From assembly GCA_027068725.1 (NCBI GenBank), contig JAMOMD010000095.1, positions 1 to 13,638 of the forward strand: a DNA stretch of 13,638 nt. Reading direction: 5' to 3'. A model generated the notes under the pieces. It ran no database searches, had not been told where the DNA came from, and saw only the letters and a list, made by a program, of their open reading frames with translations. This document shows positions 1 to 6,604 of this stretch, in pieces; position 1 is the first letter of the stretch, and each line of letters opens with the position of its first letter. The stretch is from Thermoproteales archaeon. GTDB taxonomy: Archaea > Thermoproteota > Thermoprotei > Thermoproteales > Thermocladiaceae. The position numbers were made by a program, and so were the translations under genes.

Positions 1-873
1 AAGACATCGACCACCACAATAACTAAAGTACCTACAGGATCTACATGGCTCGCCAACCTCTATAGTCCTTAAGAGTCCCTGCTCAACGTGACCAACTACG
101 GCCCATTCTTCACGAACAGCTATTGGGCACGCAAGTATTCTACCATCACTATTAATCGCAAAGGCTCTGTACCCTGCGCCACAGGGAACACCATCAAAGG
201 GTCGAAACAGTACTGCAGTTAACATACCTGTTATTGGAACAATCTTTAGGACAGTACCCTTCTCCAAGTTCTCGAGAAAGAGCTTCACGAGTTGTCTAAA
301 GCCAGGAATATACTTAGACCAAGCCCATTTCTCGAAATCCCATCTATCACACCACACAACATTGAGCTGCCAGTGAATCTTGTCGAAGAGACCAAGCTTA
401 AGGAGATGTGTAACATCGCGATAAATGTCTGAGTCTTCTGTCACGGTCATTCTAGCAATTAGTTCACCCCTAAACCCAATCTTACGTAGATACTGTGCTG
501 CCTCTAGGACCTTTCTATAAACTCCTTTTCCACGATTCTTATCAGTAATATCCTCAGGCCCATCTATTGATAGTAGAACAACATCTATTTTCTTCCAAAT
601 TCTCTCAGGTACCTGCTTAACCAATGTAGCATTTGTCTGAATTATAAATCGGCGAGCAGGTACTTCAGAAATTACTTTCTCTATATCTTCAATATTTAGA
701 AGAGGTTCACCACCATAGAAACACACGTTATCGTCTTCTCTAATAATTTTTCGAAGGATCCTTATATCAAATCTGAGACCGTGAGGAACGTATTTCTCAG
801 GAAATGAGCCACCACAGTAGCGACACCTTAAGTTGCATCTACCAGTAACTAAGATGAACCATAGTTTCCTCAT
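1..873 (-). CDS. Radical SAM/SPASM enzyme, probable peptide or protein modifier (3' part missing)
   Basis: The gene starts at ATG 873 and continues past the left edge; 291 residues are visible. Residues 13, 17 and 20 are the CxxxCxxC cluster that binds the [4Fe-4S]/SAM centre, and GGEP follows at 54-57. A SPASM-type auxiliary cluster region is visible near the C-terminus: Cys231, Cys249, then CxxC (277, 280), Cys286 and Cys290 in a CGGxC context. SPASM enzymes as a family mostly modify peptides or proteins, for example RiPP precursors or anaerobic sulfatase maturation. It resembles the archaeal 'putative peptide-modifying' radical SAM group, but I cannot confirm a subfamily. Its ATG overlaps the TGA of the ASCH gene (ATGA), so the two are co-transcribed and probably translationally coupled. 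No precursor peptide is visible; one could lie beyond the left edge. The substrate is unknown. Confidence 0.9.
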   Translation of the reverse strand, partial: MRKLWFILVTGRCNLRCRYCGGSFPEKYVPHGLRFDIRILRKIIREDDNVCFYGGEPLLNIEDIEKVISEVPARRFIIQTNATLVKQVPERIWKKIDVVLLSIDGPEDITDKNRGKGVYRKVLEAAQYLRKIGFRGELIARMTVTEDSDIYRDVTHLLKLGLFDKIHWQLNVVWCDRWDFEKWAWSKYIPGFRQLVKLFLENLEKGTVLKIVPITGMLTAVLFRPFDGVPCGAGYRAFAINSDGRILACPIAVREEWAVVGHVEQGLLRTIEVGEPCRSCRYFSYCGGRCL

Positions 874-1487
874 TGCTCGGTCACGGTCTTCTCCTCGGTC
901 TGGCCAGTCTTGATTATGCCTCTCTCCTGTAGTAGTCGAAGAGCCTTCCTGACGACCTTCCTTATGATCCACCTCTTCTCAATTGTTCCAAATAACTTAA
1001 TTGCAAGCTTTCTCAAGCTTCCAACATCTAACAACATCTTGAGTATCTTCTTCTCTTCCTCACTAAGTGGCACATTATAGTAAAGTGCAAGTCTAGCAAT
1101 CTCAACAGGAGATAATGATGCATTAACAGCATCGTCCGTCATGTTAAGGTACTCGAGAACTTTCAATTCTAGAATTGTGACGTAGGTATCTGGCCTCACG
1201 TCACCGTAGAGTTTCTTCAACTCTCTAATCAGCTCCTCTCTACTTGAGAATCCGTCCAATTTCGCATCCTCGTCCGTGAGATCTCTAACACGCTTGTATA
1301 TTGTCCTGACAATCTCGACCTTAGCAACTACCTTTCCAGCACTGTGAACGTAGACTTCTCTGAACTTAGGCTTCACTATGCCGATCCTGATAGTTCTCGT
1401 AATTCCACCAACACCACACTCTAGGAGCTTCTTCAGGTACTTAGATCTCAGCATTAGATGATGCCCAAGGTAGATGACCTTGGGCAT
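870..1487 (-). CDS. ASCH-domain (PUA-like) protein with C-terminal helical/wHTH-like region
   Basis: 205 residues. The N-terminal part (about 1-95) matches the ASCH pattern: YLGHHLML near residue 6, a TRTIRIG segment near 30, and the diagnostic run of the type RDLTDEDAKLDGFSSREEL followed by LKKLYG near 68-95. ASCH domains share the PUA fold and are thought to bind RNA; some are hydrolases acting on modified nucleosides. The rest (about 110-195) is helical and basic, possibly a winged-helix module. ATG 1487 is favoured because conserved ASCH sequence begins immediately after it and TATA-like boxes lie 24-40 nt upstream. It is the first gene of a two-gene unit with the radical SAM enzyme (ATGA overlap). 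The first 27 nt form a perfect inverted repeat, described separately. The exact function is unknown. Confidence 0.85.
   Translation of the reverse strand: MPKVIYLGHHLMLRSKYLKKLLECGVGGITRTIRIGIVKPKFREVYVHSAGKVVAKVEIVRTIYKRVRDLTDEDAKLDGFSSREELIRELKKLYGDVRPDTYVTILELKVLEYLNMTDDAVNASLSPVEIARLALYYNVPLSEEEKKILKMLLDVGSLRKLAIKLFGTIEKRWIIRKVVRKALRLLQERGIIKTGQTEEKTVTEQ
1461..1487 (-). repeat. Perfect 11-bp inverted repeat (5-nt loop) covering the ASCH start codon
   Basis: ATGCCCAAGGT (1461-1471) and ACCTTGGGCAT (1477-1487) are exact reverse complements separated by five bases. On the minus strand the second arm begins with the ATG of the ASCH gene, so the mRNA would open with a hairpin whose stem holds the start codon. 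The arms also encode residues M-P-K-V and Y-L-G-H. Confidence 0.9.
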
Positions 1488-1506
1488 CGTGTCTATGCGT
1501 GTACTG

Positions 1507-1530
1507 TACTTTATGAAACTCTTTATTAAT
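1507..1530. promoter_or_regulatory. Divergent TATA region for the ASCH operon and the small membrane protein
   Basis: TTTATTAA at 1522-1529 lies 25-32 nt before ATG 1554, the spacing of a leaderless archaeal promoter on the plus strand. On the minus strand, CATAAAGTA (1515-1507) is about 24 nt from ATG 1487, and TTAATAAAG (1530-1522) about 39 nt from it. The two divergent genes therefore share a 66-bp promoter region. Assigned by spacing and sequence only. Confidence 0.5.
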
Positions 1531-1553
1531 CCTAGTCCTAAACCAAGTGAATT

Positions 1554-1769
1554 ATGAACGAGAAGCTAGTAAATGTGCTGAGACATCTCGCTATTGGATC
1601 CTGCATCGTCTGCATAATATACATGCTTTATCTTCTTGTGCTATTCTCAGTTTACTTAGCATCAGGTACTCGGGTGAGTGCTTTTCCAACGGTTGCAGAG
1701 CTTGCCGCAGGTGTTGTCTCGGTTACGTGCATAATAAACATCCTGTACATCATAGCTAAGAGACGCTAA
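1554..1769 (+). CDS. Small two-helix membrane protein, unknown function
   Basis: 71 residues with no family I recognise. Two hydrophobic segments are visible, about 10-37 and 48-67, the latter ending in a basic AKRR tail, so it is most likely an integral membrane hairpin with the C-terminal end on the cytoplasmic side. Residue 17 and nearby positions include two Cys (CIVC), with a third in the second helix. The start at ATG 1554 fits a TATA box 25-32 nt upstream. An overlapping frame begins at 1547 but encodes a less protein-like sequence. The gene is divergent from the ASCH/radical SAM pair and 115 bp upstream of threonine synthase. Being short and without homologues that I can name, it remains a tentative gene. 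Confidence 0.5.
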   Translation: MNEKLVNVLRHLAIGSCIVCIIYMLYLLVLFSVYLASGTRVSAFPTVAELAAGVVSVTCIINILYIIAKRR

Positions 1770-1773
1770 GCAG

Positions 1774-1794
1774 TGAACATATGTGTTCATGAAC
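1774..1794. promoter_or_regulatory. Palindromic cluster (possible operator) upstream of threonine synthase
   Basis: TGAACATATGTGTTCATGAAC holds a near-perfect 16-bp dyad (1774-1789, one mismatched pair) overlapping a perfect 10-bp palindrome GTTCATGAAC (1785-1794). It ends about 11 bp before the likely TATA element CTTAAAG (1805-1811), a usual place for an archaeal activator or repressor site. The 9-mer GTTCATGAA recurs upstream of the RuvB-like gene at 4739-4747. Confidence 0.4.
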
Positions 1795-1804
1795 CCCCGT
1801 CAAA

Positions 1805-1811
1805 CTTAAAG
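1805..1811 (+). promoter_or_regulatory. Candidate TATA element for thrC-mdh
   Basis: CTTAAAG sits 24-30 nt before position 1835. It would place transcription start near 1830-1837, giving a leader of roughly 50 nt if translation begins at GTG 1885. Weak match, positional evidence only. Confidence 0.35.
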
Positions 1812-1884
1812 AACGATCAAGAATGTCTCCGGCGGTGGATCACTTGGAAACAAGGTAACCAGAATATTCTCAAACTACAGGCTC

Positions 1885-3105
1885 GTGTGCCCAAGATGTG
1901 GGAGAGAGTACGAGATTGATCCCTACAGGTTCCGATGTGACAAATGTGGAGAACTACTAGATGCAGAGCTACTGCTAGAGAATGTGCACATTGACCTCGA
2001 GAGAATAAAGAGAGAAAGATGGATTGGCGTCTGGGCATTCAGAGAGTTCCTACCAAAGGTTGCTGATATCGTGACGTTACGTGAAGGTAATACTCCACTC
2101 CTGAAGTTGCTGAAGGTGAATGGTAATGCCTATGTTAAGTTCGAAGGCGCGAACCCCACAGGATCGTTCAAAGACCGTGGAATGACTGTAGGAGTATCTA
2201 TTGCAAAGAGCATAGGAGCAAGATACATAATAGTTGCCTCCACAGGTAACACTGCTGCAAGTGCTGCAGCCTATGCAGCACGTGGAGGCTTGACCTGTCT
2301 CATAGTTATTCCACGTGGGGGAATTGCACGAGGAAAACTAGCGCAGGCAGTTCTGCATGGAGCAAAGATAGTTGAGGTATCAGGCACGTTCGACAACGCG
2401 CTCAGTCTAGTACTTGAGTCACTGTCAAAAATTGGAAAGCGAGGCCTTGTCTATCCACTGAACTCGATAAATGTGTGGAGACTGGAGGGGCAGAAGACAA
2501 TAGCTTACGAGATCTTCCTTGATGTCGGTGTTCCAGACTACGTGATAGTTCCTGTCGGAAATGCAGGCAACATATATGCTATATGGAAGGGGTTCGAGGA
2601 GCTTCGTAGACTAGGCTTGATTGACCATGTGCCGAAGATGATTGGTGTCCAGGCTGAGGGCGCGTCTCCAATAGCTAAGGCATGGCAGCTCGGTCTAAAG
2701 GAGCCTCTCTTCACTAGTAGTCCTAAGACAGTAGCCTCAGCGATTAGAATAGGCAAGCCGGTGAATTGGTACAGAGCCTGGAGAGCAGTGGAGAAGAGTG
2801 GTGGAATGTTCATCACTGTGACAGACGAGGAGATACTACAGGCACAGCGTCTTCTAGGTCGAGAAGGGATTGGAGTAGAGCCAGCAAGTGCTGCAAGTCT
2901 TGCAGGATATCTGAAACTTCTTCAGGAAGGCATTATAGATAGGAAAGATCTCTGTGTTCTCATTGCGACAGGACATGGACTGAAGGATCCTGACATCATA
3001 CTGAACCTAAGCTACGAGTCTATTCAAGTCTCGTCACCTGAGGAGCTTGTCAGGATAATGCTGAGCGAGCAGCAGCAGACAGATGTCATCGTGATAAAGA
3101 GGTAG
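1885..3105 (+). CDS. thrC: Threonine synthase
   Basis: PLP-dependent enzyme that converts O-phosphohomoserine to threonine in the cytoplasm. From the GTG at 1885, 406 residues: a zinc-ribbon-like start with CPRC (2-5) and CDKC (18-21), then the PLP-lysine motif TGSFKDRG (Lys96), an ASTGNTAASAAAYAARGG segment, the VPVGNAGN phosphate-binding loop and the C-terminal TGHGLKDPD signature typical of threonine synthase rather than threonine deaminase. The start is uncertain: the frame stays open upstream to a stop at 1807-1809, encodes a plausible TRIFSNYRL run just before CPRC, and holds no ATG, GTG or TTG there. An ATG (1823) and GTG (1835) in another frame run into a stop at 1856-1858. Either GTG 1885 is real or a one-base error hides the true start. 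Mdh follows after 15 nt, probably in one transcript. Confidence 0.93.
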   Translation: MCPRCGREYEIDPYRFRCDKCGELLDAELLLENVHIDLERIKRERWIGVWAFREFLPKVADIVTLREGNTPLLKLLKVNGNAYVKFEGANPTGSFKDRGMTVGVSIAKSIGARYIIVASTGNTAASAAAYAARGGLTCLIVIPRGGIARGKLAQAVLHGAKIVEVSGTFDNALSLVLESLSKIGKRGLVYPLNSINVWRLEGQKTIAYEIFLDVGVPDYVIVPVGNAGNIYAIWKGFEELRRLGLIDHVPKMIGVQAEGASPIAKAWQLGLKEPLFTSSPKTVASAIRIGKPVNWYRAWRAVEKSGGMFITVTDEEILQAQRLLGREGIGVEPASAASLAGYLKLLQEGIIDRKDLCVLIATGHGLKDPDIILNLSYESIQVSSPEELVRIMLSEQQQTDVIVIKR

Positions 3106-3120
3106 TAGATAGGTCTGAAC

Positions 3121-4053
3121 ATGCCTCTCGTAACGATCATAGGCTCAGGAAGAGTTGGAACATCGGCAGCCCTCTTCCTGATGTTGAAGGAGATATGTGA
3201 TATAAGACTCATAGACATTGTTGAGGGACTTCCACAGGGAGAAGCACTCGATCTATCACATGCAGCAGCTCTGCTAGGGAAGAACGTAGACATAACAGGC
3301 TCAAACGATTACAAGGACATGGCCGGGTCAGACATTGTCATTGTGACAGCTGGCCTAGCTAGAAAGCCGGGAATGACGCGAGAAGAGCTAGCGCTTGAGA
3401 ATGGCAAGATCGTGAAGTCAATATGTGAGAAGATTCTCGAATATGCTCCTCACAGTATCGTGCTCATGGTAACAAATCCTCTCGACATAATGACCTACGT
3501 TGCCCTGAAGGTTCTGAAGTTTCCAAGACATAGAGTCATTGGTTTCAGTGGAACACTAGACTCAGCTAGGCTCAGGTACTACATTGCAAAGAAGCTTGGA
3601 GTATCGTATCAGAGTGTTCGAGGCTTTGTGGTAGGTCAGCATGGGGAGAAGATGGTTCCATTATTATCAGCAACATATGTTGGAGGTATACCTGTCACTA
3701 AGTTACTTTCTGAAAATGATTTGAAGGAGATTTCTGAAAGAACTGTGAAGGCTGGAGAAGAGATTGTTAAATTAAAGAAGTGGAGTGCCTATCATGCTGT
3801 AGGTGCTGGAATTGCAGAAGTTGTCGAATCAATATTGAAAGATAGGAAAGACATCCATAATTTCTCTGCCTTACTCGAGGGTGAGTATGGTGTTAAAGAT
3901 GTTGTTGCAGAAGTTGTCGGTATACTAGGTAGGAGGGGTATAGAGAAAATCATAGAGTTAGAAATGACCGAAGATGAGAAAGCTAGATTTTATGAGGCTG
4001 TACAATGGATAAAAGATCTATGTGAAAAGGTTGTGAAAGAGTTAGGTCTGTAA
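3121..4053 (+). CDS. mdh: NAD(P)-dependent malate dehydrogenase (LDH-like family)
   Basis: 310 residues. It interconverts malate and oxaloacetate in central carbon metabolism. The Rossmann motif GSGRVG is at 8-13, with an Asp at about 32 that suggests NAD preference. ARKPGMTR (80-87) carries Arg81 at the position that separates malate (Arg) from lactate (Gln) dehydrogenases, and Arg87 on the mobile loop. Asn119 (TNPLD), Asp147 and Arg150 (LDSAR) and the catalytic His174 (GQHGEKM) are all present. It starts 15 nt after thrC, with AGGT 7-10 nt before the ATG, and a T-run follows its stop. Leucine codon use changes sharply near codon 178 (see findings), and TTGCAGAAGTTGTCG is repeated at 3812-3826 and 3905-3919 in the second part. 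Confidence 0.95.
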   Translation: MPLVTIIGSGRVGTSAALFLMLKEICDIRLIDIVEGLPQGEALDLSHAAALLGKNVDITGSNDYKDMAGSDIVIVTAGLARKPGMTREELALENGKIVKSICEKILEYAPHSIVLMVTNPLDIMTYVALKVLKFPRHRVIGFSGTLDSARLRYYIAKKLGVSYQSVRGFVVGQHGEKMVPLLSATYVGGIPVTKLLSENDLKEISERTVKAGEEIVKLKKWSAYHAVGAGIAEVVESILKDRKDIHNFSALLEGEYGVKDVVAEVVGILGRRGIEKIIELEMTEDEKARFYEAVQWIKDLCEKVVKELGL

Positions 4054-4060
4054 TTTATGA

Positions 4061-4079
4061 GAATTTTTCCCTTTAATTA
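4061..4079 (+). terminator. T-rich terminator after mdh
   Basis: TTTTTCCCTTTAATT begins 11 nt after the mdh stop, in the 33-bp gap to the convergent regulator. Archaeal RNA polymerase terminates at such T-runs without needing a hairpin. Confidence 0.45.
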
Positions 4080-4086
4080 AGCCTTG

Positions 4087-4506
4087 TTAAGACTTTGCTG
4101 TTGTAGGGACTGTAGCTGGAACTTCTGCGCCTATGACGATCTCAAGGTTGTTCAATATTTCGACGGCCTTCTTGTAGTGTTCTTCTAACTTTTCTAGGAG
4201 TTTTGCCTTTACCTCACTCACAGGCTTTGGATAGTAGACGTATGTGTAGCCGCCAGATCTGGATAGTGCTATCTTTCTCTCTACTAGGCCTGCATTGAGT
4301 AATTTCATGAGGCTTCTCTCTATTGTACTCCTGGACTTTCCAATTATGTTCGCGATCTCGGACACGGTCAGCGGCTCGTTACGCTTCTGGTACTCCTGTA
4401 GGAGTAGTCTATATACCTCAATGTCAGACTGAGACAGTCCTGCGATCATTCTTAGGATATCTGTGAGTCTTACCGTGATCTCGTCACTTCTTATGTTAGT
4501 CATCAT
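4087..4506 (-). CDS. TrmB-like winged-helix transcriptional regulator
   Basis: 139 residues, or 138 from the second of two adjacent ATGs. A wHTH covers about 22-95: LSQSDIEVYRLL, then LTVSEIANIIGKSRSTIERSL as turn and recognition helix, and a wing ending in GGYTYVYYPKP. A helix at about 95-122 probably dimerises, and the tail is Ala/Thr/Pro-rich. This is the DNA-binding half of TrmB-type regulators without the large sugar-binding C-terminal domain, so it is a single-domain DNA-binding protein. It is convergent with mdh and divergent from the RuvB-like gene, 280 bp apart. A TATA-like element lies near 4540-4549 on its strand. The target is unknown; its own promoter or the neighbouring one are natural candidates. 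Confidence 0.8.
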   Translation of the reverse strand: MMTNIRSDEITVRLTDILRMIAGLSQSDIEVYRLLLQEYQKRNEPLTVSEIANIIGKSRSTIERSLMKLLNAGLVERKIALSRSGGYTYVYYPKPVSEVKAKLLEKLEEHYKKAVEILNNLEIVIGAEVPATVPTTAKS

Positions 4507-4786
4507 ACCGCGTCCCTCGAGTTGTAAGAAGGTTCGCGGGTTAAAGTATGCTTCGAAAGTTCACTTTCCCGAAAATTCACATCTCTGTCACAGTGCTGAG
4601 CACCAAGGTCGAACAAGTCTGCAATAGGATAAGAAGACCATTCGTCGAACTTTGCCAGAGTTTTAAAGAAATACCCTAAGATCTTGTCTAGAAATACTGT
4701 TCGACTAGTCACGCCTGTTTCAGAGCTGTTCAAAGAAGGTTCATGAAATACCAAAGTCTTATATTTTTCATATCGTCCATCATCCC
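4507..4786. other. 280-bp divergent intergenic region with two promoters
   Basis: It separates the TrmB-like regulator (minus) from the RuvB-like gene (plus). It holds a minus-strand TATA-like GTTAAAGTAT (4540-4549), a short GAAAG/CTTTC hairpin (4555-4568), the palindrome GTTCATGAA (4739-4747) and the plus-strand TATA box (4758-4766). The minus strand is open from about 4754 to 4503, ending in a TGA that overlaps the regulator's start codons, but its codon use (GAA rather than GAG, mixed CGN) is unlike the neighbours and I do not call it a gene. No tRNA or C/D-box RNA was recognised. Confidence 0.5.
4758..4766 (+). promoter_or_regulatory. TATA box of the RuvB-like gene
   Basis: CTTATATTT is centred about 25 nt before ATG 4787, which predicts a leaderless transcript. 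The TTCATGAA palindrome (4740-4747) sits about 10 bp further upstream. Confidence 0.6.
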
Positions 4787-6151
4787 ATGCCTGAGGTGAG
4801 AATTGAGGAAGTGCCCGAGAGACGTTTTGAGCGTGTTGGTCTTCATAGTCACATAAAGGGTCTCGGCGTTAGGAATGGCAAAGTAGAGTTCATGGCAGAT
4901 GGCTTCGTTGGTCAGACAGAGGCACGTGAGGCAGCGTACTATGTTGTCAAGCTCATAAAGGAGGGTAAGTTTGGAGGAAAGGCTGTCCTGATAGTTGGTC
5001 CTCCTGGCACAGGAAAGACTGCCCTAGCCATAGGCATTGCTAGAGAGCTTGGTCCAGATACTCCATTTGTCCAGATTAGTGGTGCAGAGATCTACAGTGT
5101 CGAGGTCAAGAAGACGGAGTTCCTGATGAGGGCTCTAAGAAGAGCCATAGGTGTCAGAATCAGAGAGTGGAGAAAAGTGTACGAAGGTGTTGTGAAGAGC
5201 ATCGAGTTCAAGTATGGTAGACATCCATACAATCCGTATCTGCAGATTCCTGTAGGTGCGACAATTAGACTGAAGACACGTGATGACGAGAAGACTCTCA
5301 AGGTACCTGAGGAAGTCGCTGTTCAGCTAATTGAGCTTGGCGTTGAGGAGGGCGATCTGATAATGATAGATGCAGAGACTGGAAGAGTCATAGTGGAGGG
5401 TCGTGCAGAAGAGGAAGCTTCAGAGAAGTACGATATTTCTGTTAAGAGAAGAATAGAGCTTCCGAAGGGTCCAGTATTCAAGGAGAAGGAGATTGTGAGA
5501 TTCTTCACACTGCACGACCTTGACATGTACTTTGCTAGGCAGCAGGGTCTAGTATCTGCAATGTTATTCGGCTTCACTATTGAGGAGAAGGAAGTTCCAG
5601 CAGACATCAGGAGAAAGGTCGATGAGCAGGTGAAGCAGTGGATTGATGAAGGTAAGGCAGAGCTAGTGCCGGGAGTACTGTTTATCGATGATGCTCACAT
5701 GCTCGATATTGAAGCATGGGCTTTCCTGTCCAGAGCCATGGAGAGTGAGCTATCGCCAATAATAGTGCTTGCAACAAACAGAGGAATGGCAAAGGTCAGA
5801 GGCACGGATGAGGTATCGCCACACGGTATACCACTAGACATGCTCGATAGACTAATCATAATTAAGACAAGACCATACACAGAGGAGGAGGTTCGCGAGA
5901 TCATTAAGATCAGAGCAAAGGAGGAGAAAGTTGACCTAACAGACGATGCTATAGAGGCACTGACCAAGATAGCAATGGAGCACAGTCTAAGACACGCAAT
6001 TCAGCTACTTGCACCTGCAATGATTAGGGCAAAGGAAGTTGGCAGGACAAAAGTCACGAAAGAAGATGTCGAGTACGTGAAGAGACTATTCATGAGCCTA
6101 AAGGAGAGTGTTGAGTACGTAAAACAGTACGAGAACCTACTACTAAGATAA
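4787..6151 (+). CDS. RuvB-like AAA+ ATPase (TIP49/RuvBL family)
   Basis: 454 residues, the family's usual length. Walker A GPPGTGKT is at 71-78. The OB-like insert domain II spans about 121-290 and is typical of RuvBL rather than bacterial RuvB. Walker B is LFIDDAHMLD (298-307), sensor 1 is ATNRG (Asn331), the arginine-finger region is LDMLDRL (Arg355), and sensor 2 is SLRHAIQLL (Arg402). Eukaryotic RuvBL1/2 form hexameric rings acting in chromatin remodelling and box C/D RNP assembly; the archaeal role is less clear, so a DNA or RNP assembly task is inferred. Walker B reads Asp-Asp where eukaryotic homologues have Asp-Glu. It has its own TATA box and ends 4 nt from the convergent pilin-like gene. 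Confidence 0.95.
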   Translation: MPEVRIEEVPERRFERVGLHSHIKGLGVRNGKVEFMADGFVGQTEAREAAYYVVKLIKEGKFGGKAVLIVGPPGTGKTALAIGIARELGPDTPFVQISGAEIYSVEVKKTEFLMRALRRAIGVRIREWRKVYEGVVKSIEFKYGRHPYNPYLQIPVGATIRLKTRDDEKTLKVPEEVAVQLIELGVEEGDLIMIDAETGRVIVEGRAEEEASEKYDISVKRRIELPKGPVFKEKEIVRFFTLHDLDMYFARQQGLVSAMLFGFTIEEKEVPADIRRKVDEQVKQWIDEGKAELVPGVLFIDDAHMLDIEAWAFLSRAMESELSPIIVLATNRGMAKVRGTDEVSPHGIPLDMLDRLIIIKTRPYTEEEVREIIKIRAKEEKVDLTDDAIEALTKIAMEHSLRHAIQLLAPAMIRAKEVGRTKVTKEDVEYVKRLFMSLKESVEYVKQYENLLLR

Positions 6152-6155
6152 AACT

Positions 6156-6584
6156 CTAGCTAATATACACCTCGTACGTTCTCGTCTGTCCAGAATCTGA
6201 ATAAACTTTAACGATGTAGGTTCCCGTCTCGAAAGATGTTTTGCATATAACTTCGAAACTCTCGCACTTTTCAGGTTCTATAACTAAGTTAAGCGTGCGA
6301 AAACAGTTATCATAAAGTTCTCCAGAAGTTGCGTTAAGTATTTCTGCGTAGACTATTTTAACAGGTACCTTGCCTGTATTAAGCACGTACACTCTCATTG
6401 TTCCATTACTCTTGTAGTACTTAACTGCTGTTATGGCAAAGTTAACCATAGGAAACGTGTGACGTAGAGAAGACACGAGTGAGGACTGGTAACGTGTCAA
6501 CGTTATGTAGATCAGCAGAGCCATGGAGCAGACTATGGCAACGAGCAGTACTGCACCTACAATGTTCTCAAGACCTCGACTCAT
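6156..6584 (-). CDS. Type IV pilin-like secreted/surface protein (class III signal)
   Basis: 142 residues. The N-terminus is a four-residue leader MSRG followed by LENIVGAVLLVAIVCSMALL, the form cut after Gly by archaeal prepilin peptidase (PibD/FlaK) and then used as the pilin core helix. The remainder (about 45-142) is rich in beta-strand-like sequence (VYVLNTGKVPVKIVY, TYIVKVYSDSG), has potential N-glycosylation sites (SNGT, LNAT) and two Cys near 95-113 that could form a disulphide. No other pilus genes are in the window, so this is an orphan pilin or pseudopilin. A TATA-like TAGTTTATTA (6620-6611) is about 31 nt upstream. It could form a filament or a membrane-anchored sensor or adhesin; the exact role is unknown. 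Confidence 0.75.
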   Translation of the reverse strand: MSRGLENIVGAVLLVAIVCSMALLIYITLTRYQSSLVSSLRHTFPMVNFAITAVKYYKSNGTMRVYVLNTGKVPVKIVYAEILNATSGELYDNCFRTLNLVIEPEKCESFEVICKTSFETGTYIVKVYSDSGQTRTYEVYIS

Positions 6585-6604
6585 CTAGTAGTTCTCGATC
6601 ATTC

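Noticed and set aside
1547..1759. Overlapping frame starting 7 nt before the small membrane protein
   Set aside because: The sequence is Cys/His/Arg-rich without structure, while the frame at 1554 gives two clean hydrophobic helices and better promoter spacing.
4391..4406. Inverted repeat TACTCCT-GT-AGGAGTA
   Set aside because: It lies wholly inside the TrmB-like coding sequence, away from either end, and follows from the encoded residues.
4503..4754. Open frame of 83 codons (TTG start, minus strand) upstream of the TrmB-like regulator, its TGA overlapping the regulator ATG
   Set aside because: Codon use is unlike the neighbours, the frame continues antisense into the RuvB-like gene without a good start, and it covers two promoter regions. 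The overlap alone is not enough.
4507..4786. tRNA or C/D-box small RNA in the intergenic region
   Set aside because: No cloverleaf, no paired C (RUGAUGA) and D (CUGA) boxes at suitable spacing on either strand.
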